This document shows positions 37,653-46,654 of a stretch of 64,000 bases of DNA, in pieces (the first letter of the stretch is position 1; each line of letters begins with the position of its first letter). A model generated the notes under the pieces. It saw only the letters and a list, made by a program, of their open reading frames with translations. It did no database searches and was not told the origin of the DNA. The position numbers and the translations under genes were made by a program. This DNA comes from Streptomyces sp. NRRL F-5126 (GTDB lineage Bacteria > Actinomycetota > Actinomycetes > Streptomycetales > Streptomycetaceae), in the NCBI RefSeq assembly GCF_000721265.1, contig NZ_JOFZ01000009.1, forward strand, positions 1 through 64,000, in the 5' to 3' direction.

Positions 37653-38740
37653 CTGCCCGCCGCTCCGAAGGTGAGTACCACGTTGTCGATCAAGCGTGTC
37701 GTGCCGACCCTGGCCGCGACGGCGAGTACCGCGTCGCCCGTGAACTCGTCGTCCACCTCGGTGAAGTCCGCCGGGTCGACGAGGGCGAGGTAGTCGAGGG
37801 CGAGCGGCGGGTCCGCGCGCTCGCCGAGCTCAAGCACCGCGAGCGCGGCCGCGCGCACCGCGGCGGGTCCCGTCGGGTCGGCGTGGCCGTGCCCGCCCTG
37901 CTCCGTCGCGCACGCGACCGCGTGCGCGACGGCCGCCAGCCGCGCCTCGCCGAGCGCGGACAGGGCCGCCGCGCGTGCCCCCGTACCGGGCGCGGACTCG
38001 GCGCGTGCCCGCAGCGCGTGCTGCGCGCCCAGCCGGTCCTGCGCGGCGGACAGCGCGCGCGACAGCAGCAGCGCGGTGCGCCGGTCGGCCTCGGTCAGGT
38101 AGCGGTTGCGGCTGGAGAGCGCGAGCCCGTCGTCCTCCCGTACGGTCTCCACGCCGACGATCTCCACCGGGAAGTTGAGGTCGCGGACCATCCGGCGCAC
38201 GAGCGCGATCTGCTGGGCGTCCTTCTGGCCGAAGAACGCGAGGTCGGGGCCCGTGAGGTGGAGGAGCTTGGCGACGACGGTGAGCATCCCGTCGAAGTGT
38301 CCCGGCCGCGAGGCGCCCTCGTAGCGCCCGCCCATGGGCCCGGCCGCGATGGTCACCTGCGGGTCGCCGCCCGGGTACACCTCGCCGGCCGACGGGGCGA
38401 AGACGGTGTCCGCGCCGGCGGCGCGCGCGGCGGCGAGGTCCGCGTCCAGGGTGCGCGGGTAGCGGTCGAGGTCCTCGCCCGCGCCGAACTGCAGCGGGTT
38501 GACGAAGACCGTCACGATCACGAACCCGTCGCGGCCCACCCGGGCGCGCGCCGCGCGTATGAGCGTCGCGTGCCCCTCATGGAGCGCGCCCATCGTCATC
38601 ACGACGGCGACGCGCGCGCCCGGACCGCGCCGCTTGAGCAGCCTGTCGAGGTCGTCCTTGGTGAACGCCGGCTCGAAGGGGCGTGCGTCGTGGCCCCCGG
38701 ACGCCGTCCCCCCGGCGGGAGCCGTACGTCCGGCGCTCAT
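37649..38740 (-). CDS. panC: pantothenate synthetase (pantoate-beta-alanine ligase)
   Basis: Joins pantoate and beta-alanine using ATP. The 363-aa protein is longer than the usual 280-310 aa because of a 25-residue N-terminal extension and an Ala-rich insert (near [16 protein letters not shown]). The motifs [20 protein letters not shown] (HIGH-type), [30 protein letters not shown] and ALSSRNRYL are intact. ATG at 38740 overlaps the upstream gene stop by 4 nt. The operon supplies coaX, the next CoA enzyme, two genes further on. Confidence 0.96.
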   Translation of the reverse strand: MSAGRTAPAGGTASGGHDARPFEPAFTKDDLDRLLKRRGPGARVAVVMTMGALHEGHATLIRAARARVGRDGFVIVTVFVNPLQFGAGEDLDRYPRTLDADLAAARAAGADTVFAPSAGEVYPGGDPQVTIAAGPMGGRYEGASRPGHFDGMLTVVAKLLHLTGPDLAFFGQKDAQQIALVRRMVRDLNFPVEIVGVETVREDDGLALSSRNRYLTEADRRTALLLSRALSAAQDRLGAQHALRARAESAPGTGARAAALSALGEARLAAVAHAVACATEQGGHGHADPTGPAAVRAAALAVLELGERADPPLALDYLALVDPADFTEVDDEFTGDAVLAVAARVGTTRLIDNVVLTFGAAGR

Positions 38741-39744
38741 GACGCGCTCCCGTCCGCGGGGCCGCCGTTCGCGGGGCCGCCGTTCGCGGGGCCGCCGTTC
38801 GCGGGGCCGCCGTTCGCGGGGCCGCCGTTCGCGGCGCCTGCGCCGTCCGCGAGTACCCCCAGCAGGTCCTCCGCCAGTTCGGCCTTGAGCAGGCCGCCCG
38901 CCAGTGCGCGGTCCGCCGTCGTACGGGCCATCGCCAGGTACCCGGCCACGGCGGCCGGCGCATGCCTGCGCAACTCCGCCACATGTGCCGCGACGGTGCC
39001 CGCGTCGCCGCGCGCGACGGGGCCCGTCAGCGCCGCGTCACCGGACCGCAGGGCGTTGTCCAGGGCGGCGCCGAGCAGCGGGCCGAGCATCTTGTCGGGC
39101 GCGGAGACCCCGGCCGTCCGCAGCAGTTCCATGGCCTGGGCGACCAGCGTGACCAGGTGGTTCGAGCCGATGGCCAGCGCCGCGTGGTACAGCGGGCGCG
39201 ACTCCTCGGCGATCCACTCGGGCTCGCCGCCCATCTCGATGACGAGCGCCTCGGCCGCGAGCCTGAGCTCCTCGGGGGCCGTCACGCCGAACGAGCAGCC
39301 CGCGAGGCGCTGCACGTCCACGGACGTGCCGGTGAACGTCATGGCAGGATGCAGCGCGAGCGGCAGCGCGCCCGCGCGCAGGGCAGGGTCGAGCACCCGG
39401 GCGCCGTAGCGGCCCGAGGTGTGCACGAGCAGCTGCCCCGGCCGTACGGCGCCGGTCTCCACCAGGCCCTCGACGAGGCCGGGCAGCGCGTCGTCCGGCA
39501 CGGTCAGCAGGATCAGCTCGGCACGGGCGAGCACGTCGTCAGGGGTGAGGACGGGGACGTCGGGCAGCATCTCGGCCGCGCGGCGGCGGGACGCGTCGGA
39601 CACCCCGGACACGGCGACGGGCCGATGCCCGGCCATCGAGAGGGACGCGGCGAGCGCGGGGCCCACGCGGCCCGCGCCGACGACGCCCACCGTCAGACGG
39701 GCGGGCCGGTCCCTGGGGTCGGGTGAAGGTGGTGTGGCTGTCAC
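38737..39744 (-). CDS. Rossmann-like/DUF2520 oxidoreductase-type protein
   Basis: A 335-aa protein: an N-terminal NAD(P)-binding Rossmann domain ([19 protein letters not shown], then [18 protein letters not shown]) and a C-terminal DUF2520 helical domain ([21 protein letters not shown]). It opens the panC-nadB-nadC-coaX operon with a 4-nt overlap. The fold is that of ketopantoate reductase and F420-dependent NADP reductases, so a reductase role in pantothenate synthesis is possible but unproved. The C-terminus is a run of the pentapeptide ANGGP from a 15-bp minisatellite. I chose GTG at 39744 with GGAAGG upstream; an ATG near 39798 is an alternative. Confidence 0.85.
   Translation of the reverse strand: MTATPPSPDPRDRPARLTVGVVGAGRVGPALAASLSMAGHRPVAVSGVSDASRRRAAEMLPDVPVLTPDDVLARAELILLTVPDDALPGLVEGLVETGAVRPGQLLVHTSGRYGARVLDPALRAGALPLALHPAMTFTGTSVDVQRLAGCSFGVTAPEELRLAAEALVIEMGGEPEWIAEESRPLYHAALAIGSNHLVTLVAQAMELLRTAGVSAPDKMLGPLLGAALDNALRSGDAALTGPVARGDAGTVAAHVAELRRHAPAAVAGYLAMARTTADRALAGGLLKAELAEDLLGVLADGAGAANGGPANGGPANGGPANGGPANGGPADGSAS
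38761..38835. repeat. five 15-bp tandem repeats inside a gene
   Basis: GCCGCCGTTCGCGGG repeats five times without gaps (the last copy ends in C). It encodes ANGGP units at the C-terminus of the DUF2520 protein. The unit is in frame, so copy-number changes would lengthen or shorten the tail without breaking the gene or its overlap with panC. Confidence 0.97.
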
Positions 39745-39888
39745 GCGTAGGTGCCTTCCGTTCCAGTCCGCGGCGGGTACCGGACGTTTCCCGGCCATGC
39801 TACGCCAGCGGGATCCGCCGTCCCCGGCCGTCCTCAGGCCCTGGAAAACCCTTGGCCAGGGCCTGCCCCGCGGGCGATGATGCGCCAC

Positions 39889-41088
39889 ATGGCAGACGAG
39901 GAACAGCAGGCAGGAACCCCTTCCGGGCCCTCCGGACCTTCCGCGCAGGACGACGGCCGCGCGGTGCGCGCCCGCAGGCGCGCGGCGCTCGCGGGAGCGC
40001 GCAAGAGGCTGCGCGAGGGGTTGCCCGGCACCCTGCGGGAGCGGCTGGCGGAGCTGACGCGGACCGCGGGTGACGTCCACGACCTGGACGAACAGGCCGA
40101 CCTCTACGGTGACGGCGTGGTCGAGGCGCTGGAGAAGCGGGTGGCAGGCCTGCTCGGCTTCCCCGCCGCCGCGTTCTTCCCCACCGGGACCATGGCCCAG
40201 CAGGCCGCCCTGCGCTGCTGGGCGGGGCGCACCGGCAACCCCACCGTCGCGCTGCACCCGCTCGCGCACCCCGAGGTGCACGAGGAGGACGCGCTCTCCG
40301 TCGTCAGCGGGCTGCGCCCCGTCCACCCCACGACCGAGCCCCGCCACTTCACCGCCGACGAGGTCCGCGGCCTCGGCGAGCCCTTCGGCACGCTCATGCT
40401 GGAGCTGCCGCTGCGCGACGCGGGGTTCCTGCTGCCGACCTGGGACGAGCTGACAGACCTCGTCGCCGCCGCACGCGAGCGCGACGCCGCCGTGCACTTC
40501 GACGGCGCGCGCTTGTGGGAGTCGGCCACGCATTTCGGCCGCCCTCTTTCAGAGGTCGCGGGCCTCGCGGACAGCGTCTACGTGTCCTTCTACAAGTCCC
40601 TCAGGGGCCATTCGGGCGCGGCGCTGGCCGGTCCCACCGACCTGATCGCGGAGGCGCGCTCCTGGCGCCACCGCTACGGCGGCAACCTCTTCCAGCAGTT
40701 CCCCGCCGCGCTCTCCGCCCTGGCGGGCCTCGACCGCGTACTGCCCGAGCTGCCGTCGTACGTGACGCACGCGCGCGTGGTCGCCGCCGGGATCACGGAG
40801 GCGTTCGCGGCCTCGCCCGCCGTCCCGTGGTTCCGGGTGCACCCGGAACCGCCGCACACGCAGGAGTTCCAGGTGTGGCTCCCGTTCGACGCGGACGTCC
40901 TTACAGAGGCGGCGGTCAGCCAGGCGGAGGAGACGGGTGTGGCGCTGTTCGGCATCTGGAACCGCGAGACGGCGGCGCCGGGCCTGTCGATGACGGAGGT
41001 GTCGCTGGGCGCGCCGGCGCTGGAGTGGACGCACGAGGACGTACGCGCGGCGGCCACCGACTTCGCGTCCCGCCTCCCGCGCGCGTAG
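39889..41088 (+). CDS. PLP-dependent threonine aldolase/beta-eliminating lyase family protein
   Basis: A 399-aa fold-type I PLP enzyme. The Schiff-base lysine is in VYVSFYKSLRGHSGAAL, the cofactor-contacting aspartate in VHFDGARLWES, and AFFPTGTMAQQAAL is the glycine-rich phosphate region. Low-specificity threonine aldolases and beta-eliminating lyases share these features, so the exact substrate is not determined. A basic helix (ARRRAALAGARKRLREGL) is present near the N-terminus. Starts at 39877 and 39889 are both possible (ATGATG...ATG); I use 39889. It is divergent from the NAD/CoA operon. Confidence 0.85.
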   Translation: MADEEQQAGTPSGPSGPSAQDDGRAVRARRRAALAGARKRLREGLPGTLRERLAELTRTAGDVHDLDEQADLYGDGVVEALEKRVAGLLGFPAAAFFPTGTMAQQAALRCWAGRTGNPTVALHPLAHPEVHEEDALSVVSGLRPVHPTTEPRHFTADEVRGLGEPFGTLMLELPLRDAGFLLPTWDELTDLVAAARERDAAVHFDGARLWESATHFGRPLSEVAGLADSVYVSFYKSLRGHSGAALAGPTDLIAEARSWRHRYGGNLFQQFPAALSALAGLDRVLPELPSYVTHARVVAAGITEAFAASPAVPWFRVHPEPPHTQEFQVWLPFDADVLTEAAVSQAEETGVALFGIWNRETAAPGLSMTEVSLGAPALEWTHEDVRAAATDFASRLPRA

Positions 41089-41149
41089 CGGCCCGGCTCC
41101 CCCACCTGTCCGCGCGACGGGCGCGGGGTAAAGCGGTATCCCCTCATCG

Positions 41150-41445
41150 TCCCGCCCCAGGAGCACGAAGTGCCCACCGCTTCCAGCCGCATGTGCGCCG
41201 CGGCTGAACGGCTGGATCTGGACCCCGACGTTCGGCCGCTCGCCCATCTCCTGGATGTGGGCGACCTGCTGCGACATGAGCTCCGGGGTTCCTACCAAGC
41301 GTCGCAGTACGGCCTCGTCCAGGATCGCCCAACCCGCGTGACCGGCCAGGCCGTGCAGCAGCACGATGGGCTGTCCCGGCCCGCCCCAATCCCGGCAGGC
41401 AAGCCGGACGCCGTCTCGCACCACCATGCGTTCGGACCATGTCAC
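41150..41445 (-). pseudogene. in-frame fusion relic: alpha/beta-hydrolase N-terminus joined to a DUF5753 regulator fragment
   Basis: From a GTG at 41445 the frame first reads the start of an alpha/beta hydrolase (WSERMVVRDGVRLACRDW, IVLLHGLAGHAG). It then switches directly, within the same frame, to the C-terminal sensor domain of XRE-type regulators (AILDEAVLRRLVGTPELMSQ, AHIQEMGERPNVGVQIQPFS, GAHAAGSGGHFVLL). Both parts are truncated: there is no catalytic serine region in the first, and no helix-turn-helix in the second. After GGHFVLL the sequence stops resembling either family. The junction is at the TGG Trp codon shared by both families (HAGEW and WAILDE). A deletion that fused two adjacent genes explains this best. 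Confidence 0.7.
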
Positions 41446-41526
41446 GGCGCCCCCAGGGCAATCGACTGGCCTCGATCATGCCGCAACCGCCCCGGGGCCG
41501 CTCGCCGTGTCGGGCGGGACGGCCTT

Positions 41527-42744
41527 TCAGGCCGGTCGTGGGGCCCGGCGCAGGTGCGAGCGGTGCTCGCGGAAGAACGCGGTGATGTCGTCCGCGAGCA
41601 GGGCCGGCTCCTCGTGTGCGGCGAAGTGGCCGCCGCGGGGCATGCGCGTGTAGCGCGTCAGGTGGTAGGTGCGCTCGGCCCAGCTGCGTGGCGGCTGGGC
41701 GAGGTCGGCGGGGAAGACCGCGAGGGCGGTGGGGACGTCCACGCGCCGCACGCGCCGGGTGAGGTCGTGCGCGTACTCGTAGTACGGCCGGAAGGACGTG
41801 GAAATCGTGCCGGTGAACCAGTAGAGGGACGCCTGGGTCAGGACGAAGTCGTCGCTGAAGCGCGTGGACAGGTCTCCTCCGCTGTCGCTCCACGCCCGGT
41901 ACTTCTCCACGATCCAGGAGAGCAGTCCCGCGGGAGAGTCGGAGAGCGCGGGCGCGAGGGTGAGGGGGCGGGTGGACTGCTGGTGCATGTAGCCGCCCTC
42001 CTCCGCCTGCCAGGAAGCCGCGGTGGCGAGGTGGGCCGTCTCCTCGGGGGTGAGCGAGGCCGGATCGGGGTCGGCGGGCGCCGCGGCGGCGAGCAGGTGG
42101 ATGGCGACGACGGCCTCGGGGTGGGCCTCGGCGAGCCGTGAGGTGATGCCGGCGCCCAGGTCTCCGCCGTGCGCCGCGTAGCGCCGGAAGCCGAGGTGGT
42201 CGTGCATCAGGCGGTGCCAGAGGTCGTGCGTCTGCTCGGCCTTCGTGAGGGCGGGCCGCTGGGGTGAGAAGGCGAAGCCCGGCAGCGACGGGACGATCAC
42301 GGTGAAGGCGTCCTCCGCGTCGCCTCCGTAGCGGGAAGGTGTGGCGAGCCGTTCGGCGAGACCGGTCAGCTCCAGGACGGTGCTCGGCCAGCCGTGGGTC
42401 AGCACGATCGGCAGCGCGTCCGGGTGCTCCGCCTCGTAGCGCAGGTAGTGCACCGGCGTGCCGTCGATGTCGGCGAAGTGGGAGGGCAGGGCGTTGATGG
42501 CGGCTTCGTGGGTGCGCCACTCGTAGCCGGTGGCCCAGTAGGTGACGAGGCGGCGGAGTTCGGCGGCGTCGGTGCCCGCCTCCCAGCCGTCGACGGGCCA
42601 GGGCTCGGGCCACCGGGTGGCGCGCAGCCGGGCGCGGAGGTCGTCCAGGTCGGCGTCGGTGACCTGGATGACGGGCGAGGGGTTGGCCGACGGGTCCGTC
42701 GAGGGGTCCGGCACGGCGGCGTTCGGGACGGAGGCATTCGGCAC
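41527..42744 (-). CDS. epoxide hydrolase family alpha/beta hydrolase
   Basis: A 405-aa enzyme of the microsomal-type epoxide hydrolase family. The N-terminal EHN domain is recognisable (RARLRATRWPEPWPVDGWEAG, HFADIDGTPVHYLRYE). The hydrolase core shows the oxyanion segment LTHGWPSTVLE, the nucleophile aspartate in AAHGGDLGAGI and the catalytic histidine in PRGGHFAAHEEP. GTG at 42744 has GGAG 7 nt upstream. A TetR gene lies upstream on the same strand, 101 bp away, and probably controls it. The natural substrate is unknown. Confidence 0.92.
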   Translation of the reverse strand: MPNASVPNAAVPDPSTDPSANPSPVIQVTDADLDDLRARLRATRWPEPWPVDGWEAGTDAAELRRLVTYWATGYEWRTHEAAINALPSHFADIDGTPVHYLRYEAEHPDALPIVLTHGWPSTVLELTGLAERLATPSRYGGDAEDAFTVIVPSLPGFAFSPQRPALTKAEQTHDLWHRLMHDHLGFRRYAAHGGDLGAGITSRLAEAHPEAVVAIHLLAAAAPADPDPASLTPEETAHLATAASWQAEEGGYMHQQSTRPLTLAPALSDSPAGLLSWIVEKYRAWSDSGGDLSTRFSDDFVLTQASLYWFTGTISTSFRPYYEYAHDLTRRVRRVDVPTALAVFPADLAQPPRSWAERTYHLTRYTRMPRGGHFAAHEEPALLADDITAFFREHRSHLRRAPRPA

Positions 42745-42845
42745 GGTGTGCTCCCAGATGTGTGTGTCGGCGCTCGGAGAACCGGGCGCGCAGGCAGCGC
42801 CGTCGGCCTGCGCGCACACGGGCCGCTGTCGCCGGCCGCGGGCGT

Positions 42846-43415
42846 TCACGTACCCGATCCGTCGGCAGGGCCGAGCGCGTGCGCGATGGCCGCCCGGATC
42901 TCCGTGCGCGGTTCGCGGTCCGTGGACAGCAGCGCGTGCATGATCATCCCTTCCAGGAGGGCGTCGACGCGTGCTGCGGTCTCCGGCCCGGTGAAGCGGG
43001 CCAGCACGGCCCGGCTCGACCCGGTCCACTCGCGGGTCAGCGTGCGCAGCGCGGGATCGCGCAGCGCGGCCAGGTGCAGTTCGAAGCCGAGGACCGCGCT
43101 GCGTGGCCGGGACGGCGCGCTTGTGACCTGCCCTTCCAGGACGTCGAGCAGGTCATCGCGCGACTCCACGTCGGCGAAGAGTGCCTCGTACTCGGTGCTC
43201 CGCCGCTCGACGTACCGGGCGAACGCCTGCGCGCGCAGTTCGGCCAGGCTCGCGAAGTGGTACGTGACGGAGCCCAGGGGCACGTCGGCGCGGCCGGCGA
43301 CCTTGCGGTGCGTGAGCCCGGCCACCCCGTCCTCGGCGAGCACGTCGAGCGCGGCGTCGAGCACGCGCTTCCCGCGCTGCGGATCGTGCCGGCGCGTCCT
43401 CGCCTTCCCGTCCAT
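42846..43415 (-). CDS. TetR family transcriptional regulator
   Basis: A 189-aa TetR regulator. The helix-turn-helix is LAEDGVAGLTHRKVAGRADV with PLGSVTYHFASLAEL; the C-terminal domain carries no known signature. ATG at 43415 has TACTTT (43428-43423) 7 nt upstream, so transcription is leaderless, and a 34-bp inverted repeat ends exactly at that box. Autorepression is therefore very likely. The epoxide hydrolase gene downstream is the likely controlled target, either by read-through or by a second site. Confidence 0.92.
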   Translation of the reverse strand: MDGKARTRRHDPQRGKRVLDAALDVLAEDGVAGLTHRKVAGRADVPLGSVTYHFASLAELRAQAFARYVERRSTEYEALFADVESRDDLLDVLEGQVTSAPSRPRSAVLGFELHLAALRDPALRTLTREWTGSSRAVLARFTGPETAARVDALLEGMIMHALLSTDREPRTEIRAAIAHALGPADGSGT

Positions 43416-43428
43416 GAGAACAAAAGTA

Positions 43429-43462
43429 CACCACGTTAGGAACGAATGTTCTTAACGTGGTG
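43429..43462. promoter_or_regulatory. 34-bp palindromic operator upstream of the TetR gene
   Basis: Arms CACCACGTTA (43429-43438) and TAACGTGGTG (43453-43462) are perfect, and the 14-bp centre GGAACGAATGTTCT is itself nearly symmetrical. The site abuts the -10 box TACTTT of the TetR gene, so bound repressor would block RNA polymerase. The core GAAC-N4-GTTC also matches the actinobacterial SOS/LexA box. Confidence 0.85.
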
Positions 43463-43494
43463 CGACGCCCACGCCCGCCCACGCCCGCCGTGCC

Positions 43495-44178
43495 TCAGGC
43501 CGCGCCGCCGCCCGCGCGGACCAGGCCCGTCTCGTAGGCGAGGACGACGACCTGGACGCGGTCGCGCAGGCCCAGCTTCGTGAGGATGCGGCCCACGTGC
43601 GTCTTGACCGTCGCCTCCGAGACGAACAGCCGGCCCGCGATCTCCCCGTTCGACAGGCCCTGCGCGACCAGCAGCATCACCTCGCGCTCGCGCTCCGTCA
43701 GCCGCCCGACCTCGCCCTGCGGCTCCGGCGTGCCGCTCGGCAGCATCGGCGAGAAACGGTCGAGCAAGCGGCGCGTGGTGGACGGCGCGACCACCGCGTC
43801 GCCGCTGTGCACGGCACGGATCGCGTTCAGCAGCTCGCCCGGCGGCACATCCTTCAGCATGAAGCCGCTCGCGCCCGCCTTGAGACCGGAGAACGCGTAC
43901 TCGTCGAGGTCGAACGTCGTCAGGATGAGCACCTTCGGCGCGTCGGGACCCGCCGCGCAGATGCGACGCGTGGCCTCGACGCCGTCGAGGCGCGGCATGC
44001 GTACGTCCATCAGGACGACGTCGGCCTTGGTGGCGCGCAGGATGTCGATCGCCTCCGCGCCGTCACCCGCCTCGGCCACGACCTCCATGTCGGGCTGGGC
44101 GGCGAGCACCATGCGGAAGCCGGTGCGCAGGAGTACCTGGTCGTCGACGAGCAACACGCGAATCGGTGTCTGCGACAT
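43495..44178 (-). CDS. LuxR/NarL-type response regulator
   Basis: A 227-aa response regulator. The receiver domain has the pocket VDD, the phosphorylated D58 (VVLMDVRMPRLDG), T in LTTFD and K in FMLKDVPP. The C-terminal LuxR helix-turn-helix is LTEREREVMLLVAQGLSNGE and LFVSEATVKTHVGRILTKLG. It is encoded after the histidine kinase gene on the same strand, with a 139-bp gap containing 15-bp repeats, and the two form a two-component system. The signal and targets are unknown. Confidence 0.95.
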   Translation of the reverse strand: MSQTPIRVLLVDDQVLLRTGFRMVLAAQPDMEVVAEAGDGAEAIDILRATKADVVLMDVRMPRLDGVEATRRICAAGPDAPKVLILTTFDLDEYAFSGLKAGASGFMLKDVPPGELLNAIRAVHSGDAVVAPSTTRRLLDRFSPMLPSGTPEPQGEVGRLTEREREVMLLVAQGLSNGEIAGRLFVSEATVKTHVGRILTKLGLRDRVQVVVLAYETGLVRAGGGAA

Positions 44179-44240
44179 CAGTGGCTTCCCCTGTTCCTGA
44201 CGGGCGTCTGCGCGCGCGTCACTTCGAACGGTCGTGTGTG

Positions 44241-44300
44241 TGCGGTGCGGGTCTGTGCGTTGCGGGTCTGTGCGTTGCGGGTCTGCGCGGTGCGGGCTCG
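44241..44300. repeat. four 15-bp tandem repeats between kinase and regulator genes
   Basis: Units of TGCGTTGCGGGTCTG (two exact copies at 44256-44285, flanked by copies with one to three changes) occupy the gap between the kinase stop and the regulator start. They lie in the transcript between the two coding regions. Confidence 0.93.
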
Positions 44301-44317
44301 GCCCGCGCGTGCGGTGG

Positions 44318-45517
44318 TCACCCGGCGGCCTTCAGCGGCAGCAGCGCGCTGATCCGGAACCCGCCGCCGGGTCTCGGCCCGGCGTCCAGCGTGCCGCCGA
44401 CCATACCGACGCGTTCGCGCATGCCGATCAGCCCCTGCCCGTGCCCGTCGGCACCACGGTCCTCCTGCATCGCCTGCGCGACGCCCCGGCCGTCGTCCTC
44501 CACGAGGAGCCCGAGTCCGTCGTCGAAGTAGACGAGCCTGACGCTCGCGCCGACGTCGGGGCCGCCGTGCTTGCGGCTGTTGGTGAGCGCCTCCTGCACG
44601 ATCCGGTACGCGGTCAGCTCGACGCCGCTCGGCAGCGGCCGCGGCGTGCCCTCGACCTTGAAGTCGACGGTGATGCCGGCCTGCCGCACCTGCTCGACCA
44701 GCACCTCGATCTGCTCGACGTCGGGCTGCGGCACGTACTCGCCGCTCTCCTTGCCGTCCTCGCTGCGCAGCACGCCGAGCAGCCTGCGCATCTCGGCGAG
44801 CGCCTGCCTGCCCGTGCCCGAGATCGTCTGCAGTGCCTCCTTGGCCTGGTCGGGCGCCGCGTCCAGCACGTAGGCCGCGCCGTCGGCCTGGACCACCATC
44901 ACGGAGACGTTGTGGGCGACGACGTCGTGCAGCTCGCGCGCGATGCGGGCGCGTTCCGCCGCGACGGCCACCTTCGCCTGCGCCGCGCGCTCCTTCTCCA
45001 GCCGCGTCGCGCGCTCCATCAGCTGGTCGAAGTACGCACGCCTGGTGCGCATGGAGTCGCCCAGCACCCACGCGAGCACGAACGGCACGACGAGGACGAG
45101 CGTGAGGAAGACGCGGCCGCCCCCGCTGACGTCCTGCATGGGCCAGCGCAGCTGCGCGACAGGGGCCGCGGCGATCCCGCCGGCGAGCGCGAGCCTCGAC
45201 GCCCACGGGTGCCCGCCCCGCGCGGCGACCGTGTAGATCGCGACGAGCATCCCGAGATCCGGCACGCCGGGCCGCACATCGAGCAGGAGTTGCGCGAGGC
45301 CCAGCACCGCGGCGAGCACCAGCATCGCCTCGGGCGCCCTCCTGCGCGCCGCGACGACCACGCTGAACGCGACCCCCACCAGCAGCGACACCAGCCGGGG
45401 CCCCGCGCCGAACGACTCGTCGAGCGCCCACGCCGAGGACAGCCCGAGGAGCACGACAGCGAAGAAGCTGTCGACGCCCGTGGGGTGTCTGCGGAGGAAA
45501 TCGTAGAGGCGCTGCAC
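44318..45517 (-). CDS. sensor histidine kinase, HisKA_3 type
   Basis: A 399-aa membrane kinase. The first 150 residues contain five or six hydrophobic segments (FFAVVLLGLSSAWAL, LVSLLVGVAFSVVVAA, AMLVLAAVLGLAQLLL, LGMLVAIYTVAA, VFLTLVLVVPFVLAWVLG). The phosphoacceptor histidine is in ARIARELHDVVAHNVSVMV. The HATPase domain has AYRIVQEALTNSRKHG, VEDDGRGV and GQGLIGMRERV. GTG at 45517 is 7 nt after TACGCT (45530-45525): leaderless. The cognate response regulator follows on the same strand. No extracellular sensor domain is present, so the signal is probably sensed in the membrane. Confidence 0.95.
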   Translation of the reverse strand: MQRLYDFLRRHPTGVDSFFAVVLLGLSSAWALDESFGAGPRLVSLLVGVAFSVVVAARRRAPEAMLVLAAVLGLAQLLLDVRPGVPDLGMLVAIYTVAARGGHPWASRLALAGGIAAAPVAQLRWPMQDVSGGGRVFLTLVLVVPFVLAWVLGDSMRTRRAYFDQLMERATRLEKERAAQAKVAVAAERARIARELHDVVAHNVSVMVVQADGAAYVLDAAPDQAKEALQTISGTGRQALAEMRRLLGVLRSEDGKESGEYVPQPDVEQIEVLVEQVRQAGITVDFKVEGTPRPLPSGVELTAYRIVQEALTNSRKHGGPDVGASVRLVYFDDGLGLLVEDDGRGVAQAMQEDRGADGHGQGLIGMRERVGMVGGTLDAGPRPGGGFRISALLPLKAAG

Positions 45518-45612
45518 GTAACCCAGCGTAGGGAGGCGGACAAGGCGAGTGGGTCAACCGGAGGGCCGATCCGGTCGGCGGAAGCGTACTCCCCAAGGTG
45601 GAGACTTGGCCC

Positions 45613-46650
45613 GTGGCGAGGAAATGCCGGGGCGAGGGAAGTCAAGACGGCGCGCGGGGCTGGCGTGAGGCGACGCGGTGCGCCCTCTACGGTCCTGACG
45701 GCTTCTACCTGCGCACCCGCCCCGCGGCCCACTTCCGCACCTCCGTGCACGTCTCCGCCCACTCCGCCCTGTTCGAGGCGGCGGTGACGCGGCTGCTCGC
45801 GGCGACGGCCGCCGCGCTGCGCACGCGCGAGGTGGCGTTCGTGGACATGGCCGCGGGGAGCGGGGAGCTGGCCACGGCGGTGGCCGCCGCGGCGGCCGGG
45901 TCGCACCCGTCCCTGTCCGTCCGCGTGTACGCGGTGGAGCGCGCGCCGGAGCCCGCGGGGCTCGACCCGCGCGTGACGTGGCTGCCTGAGGTGCCCGACG
46001 GCGTCACGGGGCTGCTCTTCGCCAACGAGTGGCTGGACAACGTGCCCGTGGACGTCGCCGAGACCGGCGCCGACGGCGTGCCCAGGTACGTACGCGTCCA
46101 CGCCGACGGCACGGAGGAGCCGGGCGACCCGGTGGCCGGGGCGGACGCGGCATGGCTGGAGAGGTGGTGGCCGATCGCCGGCGCGGCCCCGGGCACGCGC
46201 GCGGAGATCGGCGCCCCGCGCGACGAGGCGTGGCGCCGTGCCGCCGGCTCCCTGGCGGCCGGGCTCGCCGTGGCGGTCGATTACGGGCACACGCGCGCGT
46301 CCCGCCCCCCGCTCGGCACGCTCACCGGATTCAGGGAGGGCCGCCAGGTGCGCCCCGTGCCGGACGGCAGCTGCGACCTGACGTCGCACGTCGCCATGGA
46401 CGCCGTAGCCCCGCACGCCACGCGCGTGCCCCAGCGGACGGCGCTGCGCGCCCTGGGCGTCTCGGGCGCGCGCCCGCCGCTCACCCTCGCCGCCACCGAC
46501 CCGGCCGCCTACCTGAGGGCCCTGTCCGGCGCGGGCGAGGCCGCCGAGCTGACCGCGCACGGCGGCCTCGGCGACTTCATCTGGCTGCTCGACCCGGCCG
46601 GCGTGGACCTGGCCGACGTCGTGCGGCTCGCCGGCCCTCTGCGAGACTGA
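45613..46650 (+). CDS. MidA/NDUFAF7-type SAM-dependent methyltransferase
   Basis: A 345-aa methyltransferase of the MidA family, the bacterial relatives of the human complex I assembly factor NDUFAF7. Recognised segments: [20 protein letters not shown] and [19 protein letters not shown] at the N-terminus, the SAM motif [27 protein letters not shown] (typical for this family) and [19 protein letters not shown]. It ends 4 bp before the nuoD-like gene, whose human counterpart NDUFS2 is the NDUFAF7 substrate. Start codons 45598 and 45613 are both GTG; GAGACT 6 nt before 45613 favours it. Confidence 0.85.
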   Translation: MARKCRGEGSQDGARGWREATRCALYGPDGFYLRTRPAAHFRTSVHVSAHSALFEAAVTRLLAATAAALRTREVAFVDMAAGSGELATAVAAAAAGSHPSLSVRVYAVERAPEPAGLDPRVTWLPEVPDGVTGLLFANEWLDNVPVDVAETGADGVPRYVRVHADGTEEPGDPVAGADAAWLERWWPIAGAAPGTRAEIGAPRDEAWRRAAGSLAAGLAVAVDYGHTRASRPPLGTLTGFREGRQVRPVPDGSCDLTSHVAMDAVAPHATRVPQRTALRALGVSGARPPLTLAATDPAAYLRALSGAGEAAELTAHGGLGDFIWLLDPAGVDLADVVRLAGPLRD

Positions 46651-46654
46651 GCGC

